From JBCBKZ01 sp039026975 (GTDB lineage: Bacteria; Bacteroidota; Bacteroidia; J057), in assembly GCA_039026975.1 (NCBI GenBank), contig JBCCLI010000092.1, positions 1-18,353 on the forward strand: a stretch of DNA of 18,353 nt, written 5' to 3'. The translations under genes were made by a program, and so were the position numbers. Under the pieces are notes generated by a model, which was not told where the DNA came from, made no database searches, and saw only the letters and a program-made list of their open reading frames with translations. Shown here one piece after another: positions 1 through 7,712 of the stretch. Every line of letters begins with the position of its first letter. Position 1 is the stretch's first letter.

Positions 1-90
1 AAATTCTACCATTCGGATTTTTGTCAATAGACCGTTTTCCTCATTAACCAATAATTCATGAATCTCCCCAAATAGCTCAATAGAATTCAT
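1..90 (-). CDS. Start of an unidentified reading frame, cut by the window edge
   Basis: An ATG at 90 on the minus strand opens 30 codons that run off the left edge without a stop. The peptide begins MNSIELFGEIHELLVNEENG and is mildly acidic. An in-frame TAG lies directly before the ATG, so this is the only start nearby. I do not recognise a family from 30 residues. It follows the remains of a toxin-antitoxin pair on the same strand. It could be a real downstream gene or a chance open frame in decayed DNA. Confidence 0.35.
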   Translation of the reverse strand, partial: MNSIELFGEIHELLVNEENGLLTKIRMVEF

Positions 91-138
91 CTAAAATATT
101 TTTTCCTGCTAGCAGCCTTATTAAAAGAGCTAATCTTT

Positions 139-189
139 TCAATTTCTCAGTAGCGATGGAAGATTTTCATCAAGCAGCACTTTTTTCAT
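139..189 (-). pseudogene. Remnant of a DUF5615 (PIN-like) toxin, first 16 residues only
   Basis: The frame from the ATG at 189 reads MKKVLLDENLPSLLRN and then TGA. The LLDENLP core is the characteristic N-terminus of DUF5615 PIN-like proteins, which are usually about 110 to 130 residues and partner DUF433 antitoxins. The Asp in DENLP is the first acidic residue of the expected nuclease active site. Nothing after the TGA resembles the rest of the family in any frame, so the body of the gene appears deleted. The ATG lies inside the end of the antitoxin frame, the usual overlapping arrangement. A short motif supports the call, but its position right after a DUF433 remnant strengthens it. Confidence 0.65.
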
Positions 190-407
190 TGGTAGTAGAC
201 GGACTAAGGGTGATGATCTGTTCCATGAGTTCCAACAAGCTTCTTTTCCAACAAGCTTCTTTACGGAGGGAAATCATGTAAAAACGCTTCTATGCTATCT
301 CCACCACGCAAGTAGTCTATTAAATTCTTTATCGGAACCCTGGACCCAGTAAAAACCGGATTGCCACTTTGGATATCAGGTGATATAGTGATAATGTTAG
401 TACTCAT
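170..407 (-). pseudogene. Broken DUF433-family antitoxin gene
   Basis: From the ATG at 407 the minus strand encodes 48 residues ending at TAA (261-263). The stretch SGNPVFTGSRVPIKNLIDYL followed by GGDSIEAFLHDFP matches the DUF433 pattern (G-P-V-F-x-G-T/S-R-V-P, then GdS-x-E-x-F-L-x-D-F-P). Intact members continue for about 20 to 25 more residues after DFP. Here the stop comes two codons after DFP, and a 16-bp tandem duplication (230-261) shifts the frame. With one repeat copy removed, the same frame continues after the stop as RSLLELMEQIITLSPSTTNE and ends at TGA (170-172), overlapping the toxin start by 20 bp. The piece between DFP and LLEL is also shorter than in relatives. A two-lesion pseudogene is the simplest reading; a functional short antitoxin is unlikely because the C-terminus normally contacts the toxin. 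Confidence 0.78.
230..261. repeat. Perfect 16-bp tandem duplication inside the antitoxin remnant
   Basis: Two adjacent identical copies of TTCCAACAAGCTTCTT occupy 230-245 and 246-261. Because 16 is not a multiple of three, the duplication shifts the antitoxin reading frame. It resembles a replication-slippage product rather than a mobile-element footprint: no flanking inverted repeats or transposase remains are present. Confidence 0.95.
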
Positions 408-551
408 TATGCTAATTTAAGCTATATCTCACTATACGTAAAACATATCATGTTAGATCAAAGGTCCCCTTCCTAAACCTCTCTTATTCTGGAATCTCTC
501 AGATTTCCTGCTTAGATTCATCCTTAGGATTACACACATTCATCTCTTGAA
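408..551. other. Intergenic region between the decayed toxin-antitoxin pair and the beta-galactosidase
   Basis: No gene is visible here on either strand. On the minus strand GACCTTTG (459-466, read in reverse complement) is one base from the TAnnTTTG -7 element and lies about 50 bp before the antitoxin ATG, so it may be the old promoter of that pair. On the plus strand I find no convincing -7 element before the beta-galactosidase start at 552. Confidence 0.4.
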
Positions 552-3500
552 ATGATTACTACTAGCCGTTATCTAAGCATACTCGTCTGTTTATTCTCAG
601 TTACCCTAAGTATGGCACAAAGCCCAGAATGGTTGGATGAAACCATTTTTGCTCAGAATACTGAGCCTCCGCATGCCACCTTTATCCCTTATCCGGGAGA
701 AAGTACCTCTTTGAGTTTCGATAAAAATCAGTCCCCTTTTTACCAGTCGCTCAATGGGCAATGGGCCTTTAAGTTCTATCCTAACCCTTCCTCTGTGGAA
801 GAGAATTTCTTTCAGCCCAGCTTTGATGTTTCTGGCTGGGACAGTATTCCGGTTCCTTCCAACTGGCAACTGAAAGGGTACGGACAGCCTATCTACACCA
901 ACATCAAACACCCCTTCAAGGCAAACCCACCCTTGGTACCTACAGATGCCAACGAAACGGGGGCCTATAAAACTACCTTTGAACTACCTTCTTCCTGGAA
1001 GGATAGAGAAATTTTTCTCCATTTCGCTGGGGTACAGTCGGCTTTCTACCTATGGGTAAATGGCCAAAAGGTAGGCTATAGCCAGGATAGCATGACACCA
1101 GGAGAATTCAGAATAACTGACTACTTACAAGAAGGCAGTAATCACCTGGCAGTGGAAGTCATCCGCTGGTCTGATGGCAGCTACTTGGAAGACCAGGACT
1201 TCTGGAGATTGTCAGGTATTTTCCGGGATGTATTCCTTTACAGCAGTCCCAAGGTAGCCATCCGAGATTTCCATGTGCAGCCAGGATTAGCCAAGGACTT
1301 CAAAAATGGGAATCTAGACATAAGCGTCAAAGTTCAAAACTATAGCAGGAAGGCTGCAAATAAATACAGAATTCTGGTGAACCTATATGATGCTGATGGC
1401 AACAAGGTAGTTCAGGGCGCCTCTTTTCCCGCTGATAAATTGGCACCAGATGCTCACAGCTATATACAGTTCTCGGAAGCAGTTAGCAGCCCCAAGCTGT
1501 GGAGCGCAGAGTCCCCCACCCTCTATCAGCTCAGCATACAGCTAGTCAATAAAAAGTATGAAATCGTAGATGCAGTCAGCACCAAAATAGGGTTTAGGAA
1601 AGTGGAGATAGTAAATGGCCAACTACTGGTAAATGGGAAGGCTATTTACCTCAAGGGCGTAAATAGACATGAATTTGATCCTTATGAAGGAAGGGTCGTA
1701 AGTGAAGAAAGCATGTTGAAAGACATCTTTCTCATGAAACAGCATAACATAAATGCCGTGAGAACCTCTCATTATCCTAATGACCCCAGGTGGTATGAGT
1801 TATGTGATGAGTATGGCCTGTATGTGATAGATGAAGCTAATGTGGAAAGCCATCAGCTGTGGAGTGAAGGTACACACTTAGGAAGGGTAGATAGCTGGCA
1901 AGAAGCAATCGTGGCCAGAGGAGAAGCCGTAGTCGCCAGAGATAAAAACCATCCTTCCATTATCATATGGTCCATGGGGAATGAGGCTGGCATAGGTCCT
2001 AACTTTGATGCTATGGCAGAGGCTATGAGATCACTGGATACTTCCCGCCCTATCCACTATGAACCTCGTGAGACAGCCGCAGTAAGACCTGCTTCAGGCT
2101 ATGACATCATTTCTAATATGTATGCCTCCATTGAGGACATCAAGCATTTCGCAGAGCAAGATCCTTCCCGGCCTATCATTCTATGTGAGTATACACATGC
2201 CATGGGGAATAGTAATGGAAACCTGAAGCAGTATTGGGATACCTTTGAGGCTTACCCCACTATGCAGGGAGGCTTTATCTGGGATTGGGTGGACCAGGGC
2301 TTATACAAGGAAACAGAGGATGGAATTCCTTTCTGGGCATACGGGGGAGATTTTGGAGATACTCCTAATGACAATAACTTTTGCATGAATGGGCTGGTCT
2401 TTCCTGACAGAAGTAAGCAGCCCGCCTTAGAGGAGGTCAAAAAAGTTCATCAGTTTATTAAAGTGAAGGCCCTCAATCTGGAAACAGGGAGCATAAGCGT
2501 TAAAAATACCTATGCGTTTATAGATCTTAACTTCCTTTCCCTACAGTGGCAGCTCCTGAGAGCAGGAGAAATGGTACAAGAAGGGAATATGGACTTACCC
2601 AATATCCTCCCTGGAGAAGAAGCAGAACTTACGCTTGGATATGCCTTACCTATGATAGGAGGTAATGAGGAGTACCAGTTGACCGTCAGCTTCCTCACCC
2701 GAGAAGAATTACCGTGGGCAGAAAAAGGCCATGAACTTGCCTGGGAGCAGTTTGAGTTACAAGGAGATGCCGAGATGGTACTTAAACGGGAGTCTGTTTC
2801 CCAAGAGGGATATACCCCCCTTGTACTAGATAAGGAGAAAAAGACATTAGCTAATGATCAGGTCAGTCTAGCCCTGTCTGAGCAGTTAGTCCCCCTAGCT
2901 ATTTCTTACGGAGAAGAAGTACTTGTCAGTAAGTTTCCCACCCCTAATATTTGGAGAGCCCCCATAGATAATGACAGAGGAGGAGAAGATAGAAGCTATA
3001 AATTCAGGTGGGAAGCCTTTGGGCTGGATAAGGCCAGTCCTACCTATGATGAGGCGCAGTGGACAGAGGAAGGTTCTCACATGAAGGGAATTCTTACAGG
3101 AAACATACCTATCACGGGGGCTAGGCTTTCCTTTACCCAGGAAATTAAGGTATACCCCTCGGGAGACATTCACCTAAGCTATCAGCTAGAGGTACCGGAG
3201 AATATACCTCTGCCTGAGGTAATAAAAGACTACAGCTTCGTGAACTTCCCGGGTTTTTATGTGCTTCAAGATCCACTACCTCTTCCCAGAGTAGGGCTTA
3301 AAATGGAAGTTCCTGCTACCTATGATAAGCTGAGTTGGTACGGAAGGGGCCCGCATGAAAGTTACTGGGATAGGAAAGATGGAGCCAGGCTCGGACTATT
3401 TTCTGGCACAGTGGCTGACCAGTATGTAAATTATTCCATCCCGCAGGAGCATGGGAATAAAACAGATGTACGTTGGATGAGCCTCACCGACCATGAGAAA

Positions 3501-3794
3501 GTGGGCTTACTGATCAGCCAGGCAGATGATATGCCCCTAAATATGAATCCCAGCATGTATACCATAGAGAATATGACTGAGGCCCAACACCCCTACGAGT
3601 TACAAAAACAGGAGTTTGTCACCTTAACAGTAGACTACCAGTTAGCAGGCATCGGGGGAGATGATAGCTGGAACCCAAGAACCCATGCAGAGTACCAGCT
3701 AACGGATAAGAAGTATAATTTCTCCTTCAGGATAAGTCCTTTGAATCTGGATAAGGAAAAAGTATCTGAAAAGGTGTCAAAAGCATTACCTTAG
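552..3794 (+). CDS. lacZ: Exported GH2 beta-galactosidase (LacZ-type)
   Basis: This 1080-residue protein hydrolyses terminal beta-D-galactosides such as lactose or galactan oligosaccharides. It has a signal peptide (residues 1-22, cleavage after MAQ), so it should act in the periplasm or at the cell surface, unlike cytoplasmic E. coli LacZ. In order come the GH2 sugar-binding domain (about 50-230), an Ig-like domain (about 235-350), the TIM barrel (about 350-630), a second Ig-like domain, and the C-terminal Bgal_small_N domain. The acid/base is Glu478 in WSMGNEAG, and the nucleophile is Glu546 in ILCEYTHAMGNS. The family signature NAVRTSHYPNDPRWYELCDE starts at residue 401. Length and architecture match full-size bacterial LacZ with an added signal. 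galK follows after 7 bp, implying coupled galactose release and phosphorylation. Exact substrate is not readable from sequence. lacZ is used as a family label. Confidence 0.96.
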   Translation: MITTSRYLSILVCLFSVTLSMAQSPEWLDETIFAQNTEPPHATFIPYPGESTSLSFDKNQSPFYQSLNGQWAFKFYPNPSSVEENFFQPSFDVSGWDSIPVPSNWQLKGYGQPIYTNIKHPFKANPPLVPTDANETGAYKTTFELPSSWKDREIFLHFAGVQSAFYLWVNGQKVGYSQDSMTPGEFRITDYLQEGSNHLAVEVIRWSDGSYLEDQDFWRLSGIFRDVFLYSSPKVAIRDFHVQPGLAKDFKNGNLDISVKVQNYSRKAANKYRILVNLYDADGNKVVQGASFPADKLAPDAHSYIQFSEAVSSPKLWSAESPTLYQLSIQLVNKKYEIVDAVSTKIGFRKVEIVNGQLLVNGKAIYLKGVNRHEFDPYEGRVVSEESMLKDIFLMKQHNINAVRTSHYPNDPRWYELCDEYGLYVIDEANVESHQLWSEGTHLGRVDSWQEAIVARGEAVVARDKNHPSIIIWSMGNEAGIGPNFDAMAEAMRSLDTSRPIHYEPRETAAVRPASGYDIISNMYASIEDIKHFAEQDPSRPIILCEYTHAMGNSNGNLKQYWDTFEAYPTMQGGFIWDWVDQGLYKETEDGIPFWAYGGDFGDTPNDNNFCMNGLVFPDRSKQPALEEVKKVHQFIKVKALNLETGSISVKNTYAFIDLNFLSLQWQLLRAGEMVQEGNMDLPNILPGEEAELTLGYALPMIGGNEEYQLTVSFLTREELPWAEKGHELAWEQFELQGDAEMVLKRESVSQEGYTPLVLDKEKKTLANDQVSLALSEQLVPLAISYGEEVLVSKFPTPNIWRAPIDNDRGGEDRSYKFRWEAFGLDKASPTYDEAQWTEEGSHMKGILTGNIPITGARLSFTQEIKVYPSGDIHLSYQLEVPENIPLPEVIKDYSFVNFPGFYVLQDPLPLPRVGLKMEVPATYDKLSWYGRGPHESYWDRKDGARLGLFSGTVADQYVNYSIPQEHGNKTDVRWMSLTDHEKVGLLISQADDMPLNMNPSMYTIENMTEAQHPYELQKQEFVTLTVDYQLAGIGGDDSWNPRTHAEYQLTDKKYNFSFRISPLNLDKEKVSEKVSKALP

Positions 3795-3801
3795 TGAATC
3801 T

Positions 3802-4980
3802 ATGACCAACTTACAGGAAAAAGTATACGCTACTTTCAAGCAGCATTTTCAGGCAGAACCCTTACTCTTTCGGGCTCCAGGCAGAATCAACCTTATAGGA
3901 GAGCATACTGACTATAATGATGGCTTTGTGTTTCCAGCTGCCATAGATAAGGAAATGGTATTTGCCATCCGACTACTGAAAGCCTCTGAGAAGACCTGTT
4001 CCTTAGTAGCTATGGATATAGGAGAAAGTTTTAGCTTCTCCCTAGAGGAGTATGCGCCAGTAGAAGAAAAAGTATGGGCCAATTATCTGATGGGGGTAGC
4101 AGATCAGTATAGGAGACTGGGATTTGAAGTACCAGCTTTTCAGGTAGTATTTGGGGGGGACATTCCGCTAGGGGCGGGTCTCTCTTCTTCAGCAGCTTTG
4201 GAAGCAGGTTTTGCCTATGCCCTGAATGAACTGAAGGGATGGAATCTTTCCCGTCTGGATTTAGCCCTACTCTCCCAGCGGGTAGAAAATGAGTTTGTAG
4301 GCCTACAGTGTGGGATTATGGACCCTTATGCCAGTCTGTTTGGGGCTATTCACCAGGCTATGATGCTGGACTGTAGAAGCTTGACCCATGAGATGATACC
4401 CTTAAAGCTGGAAGGATATACTCTCTTACTCTGTGATAGCAAAGTGAAGCACTCCTTAGCAGATTCAGCTTATAATAAACGTAGGCAGGAATGTGAAGAA
4501 GGGGTGAGGATGATCAAAACCTCCTACCCTAATGTAGGCTCGCTTAGGGATGTAAATATGGAAATGCTCAAGGAGTTTGAGCTGAAGATGGACCCGATAG
4601 TCCTGAACCGCTGTCTGTACGTAGTTCTGGAAAACCTACGTGTTCAAGCAGCCTCAGACGCCATAGCCATGGAAGACCTTATTTCTCTTGGAGAATTACT
4701 ATACCAGTCGCATTCCGGTTTACAGCATTTATATGAGGTTAGCTGCTCAGAAATAGATTTTCTGGTAGAAACTACCCTGGAAGATTTTAACGTCTTGGGA
4801 GCCAGAATGATGGGAGGTGGATTTGGAGGGTGTACCCTAAATCTGGTAGCTACTGAAGGAGTGAGTGAATTCAAAACCCGAATGCAGCAAGCCTATATGG
4901 AAAAATACAAGCTGGAACTCCCTATTTATGAGGTGGCCCTTAGCCAAGGGGTAAGTGCCATGAGCAAGGAACTTTCCTAA
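3802..4980 (+). CDS. galK: Galactokinase
   Basis: This 392-residue GHMP kinase phosphorylates alpha-D-galactose with ATP to galactose 1-phosphate, the first committed Leloir step, in the cytoplasm. The galactokinase signature GRINLIGEHTDYNDG spans residues 27-41, following Arg25. The ATP-binding motif IPLGAGLSSSAAL is at 121-133, the catalytic Asp is Asp174 in CGIMDP, and the third GHMP motif GARMMGGGFGGC is at 333-344. Length is normal for the family. The gene starts 7 bp after the beta-galactosidase stop and is almost certainly co-transcribed with it. GalT, GalE and a galactose transporter are not in the window, so the rest of the pathway must be elsewhere. A Rof-like gene follows after 54 bp. 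Confidence 0.97.
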   Translation: MTNLQEKVYATFKQHFQAEPLLFRAPGRINLIGEHTDYNDGFVFPAAIDKEMVFAIRLLKASEKTCSLVAMDIGESFSFSLEEYAPVEEKVWANYLMGVADQYRRLGFEVPAFQVVFGGDIPLGAGLSSSAALEAGFAYALNELKGWNLSRLDLALLSQRVENEFVGLQCGIMDPYASLFGAIHQAMMLDCRSLTHEMIPLKLEGYTLLLCDSKVKHSLADSAYNKRRQECEEGVRMIKTSYPNVGSLRDVNMEMLKEFELKMDPIVLNRCLYVVLENLRVQAASDAIAMEDLISLGELLYQSHSGLQHLYEVSCSEIDFLVETTLEDFNVLGARMMGGGFGGCTLNLVATEGVSEFKTRMQQAYMEKYKLELPIYEVALSQGVSAMSKELS

Positions 4981-5034
4981 CCACATGCGTATATAAAAAG
5001 GAAGAAAGAGTAAGTAGTTAAGGTGAAAATTTTC

Positions 5035-5301
5035 ATGAGTATGGATAAGATATATAAACCTATTGCCTGTGGACTGTATGATCAGCTAGAGCTATGGGCC
5101 ATGCGGAAAAACGATGTTACCATCACCTATATTACTACCTCAGGTCCAATCACTACTACAGATAGAATCAAGGATCTTACTCAGATAAATAAAGCTGAAT
5201 GTATGGTATTGGAAAGTGATAGCTCCACTATCAGGCTAGATGATATCATCTCCGTCAATGGGATTCCATTTGATCAAGCTGACGCTTGTAAAGTGGGGTA
5301 A
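5035..5301 (+). CDS. Rof-like Rho-binding antiterminator
   Basis: This small protein of about 88 residues resembles Rof/YaeO, which binds the primary RNA site of transcription terminator Rho and inhibits termination. The matching pattern is YKPIACGLYDQLELWAMR at the N-terminus (E. coli Rof has YQPINCxxYDNLEL), a beta-strand stretch with VTITYI, then MVLESDSSTIRLDDIISVNG near the end (Rof has an LRLDKI stretch). Start choice is uncertain: a GTG at 5023 would add four residues, while ATG at 5035 or 5041 leaves the conserved YKPI at the usual distance. It lies 54 bp after galK and is followed by a strong hairpin at 5324-5356, so it may be the last gene of that transcript. The family assignment rests on motif similarity; the Rho interaction is inferred from the family. 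Confidence 0.75.
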   Translation: MSMDKIYKPIACGLYDQLELWAMRKNDVTITYITTSGPITTTDRIKDLTQINKAECMVLESDSSTIRLDDIISVNGIPFDQADACKVG

Positions 5302-5323
5302 GTAAAAAATTAGTTTGTGAATG

Positions 5324-5365
5324 TAGGCCATCTTTGAGGATTTCAAAGATGGCCTAATTGTTTCC
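5324..5365 (+). terminator. Strong hairpin ending the galactose/Rof transcript
   Basis: A perfect 14-bp stem, TAGGCCATCTTTGA (5324-5337) with TCAAAGATGGCCTA (5343-5356), closes a 5-base loop. It sits 22 bp after the Rof-like stop and before parB. The downstream T-run is weak (ATTGTTTCC), so it may work as a terminator or as an mRNA 3-prime stabiliser. Confidence 0.75.
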
Positions 5366-5414
5366 TCTGGTCTTAATATGTAATTTTATTTGTTCTAGCA
5401 TAAAGCACAATTAC

Positions 5415-6314
5415 ATGGCAAAGAAAAAACCCAGAGGAGGGTTGGGAAGAGGGTTAGGTGATATAGGCCTAAATGATATTCTCCCAGATAAGGAAGTACA
5501 GGAACTTACTAATACAGGAAGCATTCCCCTTTCCCAGATAGAAATGGTCAATGACTTCCAACCCAGGCAGGATTTTAAAGAAGAAGCTTTAGAGGAGCTA
5601 GCTGACTCCATTAGGGAGCATGGAATCATTCAACCCCTTACCGTCAGAAAGCTCCAAGATGATAAGTACCAGCTTATAGCAGGAGAAAGAAGATTTCGAG
5701 CTGCTCGGCTCGTGGGACTTGCGGAAGTACCCGTATTCATCAGAACCGCCAATGATGAGCAAATGCTAGAAATGGCCCTGATAGAAAACATCCAGCGAGA
5801 AGACCTGAATCCCATTGAAATAGCTAACTCATACCAGCGGATGATAGATGAGATAGGCCTGAGGCAGGAAGACCTTGGGAGAAAAGTAGGGAAGAGTCGT
5901 TCTAGCGTAACCAATTTCCTCGCGCTTCTTAAACTTCCACCAAAGATCAAGAAAGGTCTTAGAGACGGAGAGATCTCCACCGGACATGCAAAAGCCATCA
6001 AGGGTGTAGAGGATGTAGGGCTACTCCTAAAAGTATATGATGAAATTGTAGAAAATAACTATTCTGTTAGGAGAACGGAAGAGTTGATCAAGACCCTAAA
6101 AGAACAGGAATCTGCCGGTCCAGGCCCCCAAAAAGAATTAGCTAAGCCCTTAAGCAGTGAGCAGATTCAGCTCCAAAAAGTAGAACGGCAGCTAGAAGAG
6201 AAGTTTGGAAATAAGGTAAAAATCAAACAGAATCAGCAAGGGAGAGGAGATATTAGCATTTCTTTTAACTCTACTAAAGACATGAATAGAATTCTGGAAA
6301 TATTTGATTTGTAA
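5415..6314 (+). CDS. parB: ParB/Spo0J chromosome partition protein
   Basis: ParB is a CTP-dependent DNA clamp that loads at parS sites near the origin, spreads, and recruits SMC for chromosome segregation. The 299-residue product opens with MAKKKPRGGLGRGLGDIG, the usual basic, Gly-rich N-terminus. The CTP-binding ParB/Srx domain covers about 35-125: GIIQPLTVR (70-78), GERRFRA (90-96), then ENIQREDLNPIE (124-135). A helix-turn-helix follows at about 150-172 (QEDLGRKVGKSRSSVTNFLA), and the C-terminal dimerisation domain covers about 249-299. I chose the ATG at 5415; a longer in-frame start at 5358 would add 19 hydrophobic residues unlike any ParB. A DUF5683 gene follows, as in many Bacteroidota. 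parA, normally just upstream, is missing; a Rof-like gene lies there instead. I noticed no parS-like palindrome near the gene. Confidence 0.96.
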   Translation: MAKKKPRGGLGRGLGDIGLNDILPDKEVQELTNTGSIPLSQIEMVNDFQPRQDFKEEALEELADSIREHGIIQPLTVRKLQDDKYQLIAGERRFRAARLVGLAEVPVFIRTANDEQMLEMALIENIQREDLNPIEIANSYQRMIDEIGLRQEDLGRKVGKSRSSVTNFLALLKLPPKIKKGLRDGEISTGHAKAIKGVEDVGLLLKVYDEIVENNYSVRRTEELIKTLKEQESAGPGPQKELAKPLSSEQIQLQKVERQLEEKFGNKVKIKQNQQGRGDISISFNSTKDMNRILEIFDL

Positions 6315-6352
6315 TACAACCTGAGTTGGGGAGAAGCCCACTTTACAAGCAT

Positions 6353-7117
6353 ATGTGGACCAAGAAATGTATGAAATCGTGGAAATGGACGGCCAGCAGT
6401 CTTTGTGTGCTACTGCTTTCCATGTATAGCCTCTCTGCTCAGGAAATACAGGATAGTACGCAGAAGCAGCCTTCCCTTATCATTCCAGACAGTCTCCTGG
6501 CCCCCACTACTCCCTATGAGCAAGGTGGAAATGAGAAGAAAAAAGCCATCAGTATAGTAATAGAGGAAGATTCTGTAGCGCTTTTGGCAGATAGTTCCGG
6601 TACCTCCAAGCGCCCCTATATTTTGCGACTGCTATTTGCTGGGAAGCGACCTCCTTATGACGCAGATATTGCCTGGCAAAGAAGTGCTATTTTCCCAGGA
6701 TGGGGACAAATTTACAATAAAGGCTACTGGAAAGTTCCGCTGGTGTATGGGGCCTACATAGGTATGGGAGCCGTCATAGTGTACAATAATGATCAGTATA
6801 ACCGATTCCGAACCGCCTATCTTGCACGAGTAGATGATGACCCAGACACAGAAGACACTGAGTTTCCTGACACCATTTCTACCCAAGGCTTAAGAGATGC
6901 CAGAGACAGGGCACGTAGGGGCAGAGATTACGCTATTATCCTGTCTGTGGGCGTGCATGTGCTTCAGATCATTGAAGCTTATGTAGATGCGAACCTAAAA
7001 GATTTTAATACGGATAATGATTTAGCTTTTTTTAGTAGGCCCGCAGTTTCTAATCCTTTACCGAGTGCCTTTTCCTCTAATTTTCAGCCGGGGATAAGTT
7101 TTGGTATCACATTTTAA
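6353..7117 (+). CDS. DUF5683 membrane-associated protein
   Basis: The product of about 254 residues begins with a signal-like segment ending SLSAQ. A Ser/Pro-rich linker follows, then the DUF5683 hallmark RSAIFPGWGQIYNKGYWKVP, which runs directly into a hydrophobic segment (VYGAYIGMGAVIVY). A second hydrophobic stretch (YAIILSVGVHVLQII) comes near residue 195, and then the conserved AYVDANLKDFNTDNDL. The C-terminal GISFGITF looks beta-strand-like. DUF5683 proteins of Bacteroidota commonly sit next to parB; their function is unknown. Start is uncertain: TTG at 6326, ATG at 6353 and ATG at 6371 are all open, and the last gives the most standard signal peptide. It begins 38 bp after parB and ends 8 bp before the next gene, so it is probably in the same operon. 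Confidence 0.85.
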   Translation: MWTKKCMKSWKWTASSLCVLLLSMYSLSAQEIQDSTQKQPSLIIPDSLLAPTTPYEQGGNEKKKAISIVIEEDSVALLADSSGTSKRPYILRLLFAGKRPPYDADIAWQRSAIFPGWGQIYNKGYWKVPLVYGAYIGMGAVIVYNNDQYNRFRTAYLARVDDDPDTEDTEFPDTISTQGLRDARDRARRGRDYAIILSVGVHVLQIIEAYVDANLKDFNTDNDLAFFSRPAVSNPLPSAFSSNFQPGISFGITF

Positions 7118-7125
7118 TGTAGGAT

Positions 7126-7707
7126 ATGGACTACCACCGTTATAAGGGATCTTTATTAGTAGCGGGTATCAGCCTACTCTTTTTCCTGGGCTGTTTTGAA
7201 ACGAGACAGGTAGAAACCCCCTCTAGCACTGCCTCAGACTGGATAAGCCCTACAGATTATCAAATTCTCCTAAGTAACCTAAGCACTGCCATCACCCAGA
7301 GAAATACACAGAACTATATAAGATGCTTTGAGCGAGATCAGCTAAGGTTTACGCCTGCGGCAGCCTTACTGAATGCCAACCCCAGTATATGGTCAAACTG
7401 GTCTATAGAAGATGAGCAAACCTACATCAATAACTTATTTGCAAACCTTACAGGGGTGAATGGGGGCTTACTAACCCTTACAGAGGTGGACCTGCAAGAT
7501 GTAAGTGCAGACTCCCTGCGCTACGTAGGAAACTATATTTACCAGGTAAGACATGCAGATACCACCATCACTAATGAGTTCAGGGGACAACTGTCTTATG
7601 TGATCAAGCGTAATGAGTTTAATGAGTGGGCCATACACAGGTGGGAAGATATAGAGACTGTCCCAGACTCTAGCTGGAGCTTACTAAAGCTCACCTACAT
7701 CCAGTAA
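7126..7707 (+). CDS. NTF2-like lipoprotein of unknown function (first of a pair)
   Basis: This 193-residue protein has an N-terminal hydrophobic segment ending in the lipobox FFLGC (Cys23), so it is probably an envelope lipoprotein. After a short polar linker, the pattern SPTDYQILLSNLSTAITQRN, then YIRCF, and a C-terminal EWAIHRWEDIE with SWSLLKL resemble the small cone-shaped NTF2-like/SnoaL fold. Such proteins often bind small ligands or act as scaffolds, and I see no catalytic motif that would choose between these. It starts 8 bp after the DUF5683 gene and ends 5 bp before a second lipoprotein of similar style, indicating an operon. I cannot assign a function. Confidence 0.8.
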   Translation: MDYHRYKGSLLVAGISLLFFLGCFETRQVETPSSTASDWISPTDYQILLSNLSTAITQRNTQNYIRCFERDQLRFTPAAALLNANPSIWSNWSIEDEQTYINNLFANLTGVNGGLLTLTEVDLQDVSADSLRYVGNYIYQVRHADTTITNEFRGQLSYVIKRNEFNEWAIHRWEDIETVPDSSWSLLKLTYIQ

Positions 7708-7712
7708 AGGAA

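Noticed and set aside
384..436. An 8-bp inverted repeat TATAGTGA (384-391) and TCACTATA (429-436) near the antitoxin start
   Set aside because: AT-rich, with a 37-base spacer and one arm inside the coding region; it could be an autoregulatory operator remnant but chance is as likely.
5300..5420. Possible parS site beside parB
   Set aside because: The palindrome here (5324-5356) has a loop and lacks the CACGTG-like core of parS; it fits a terminator better.
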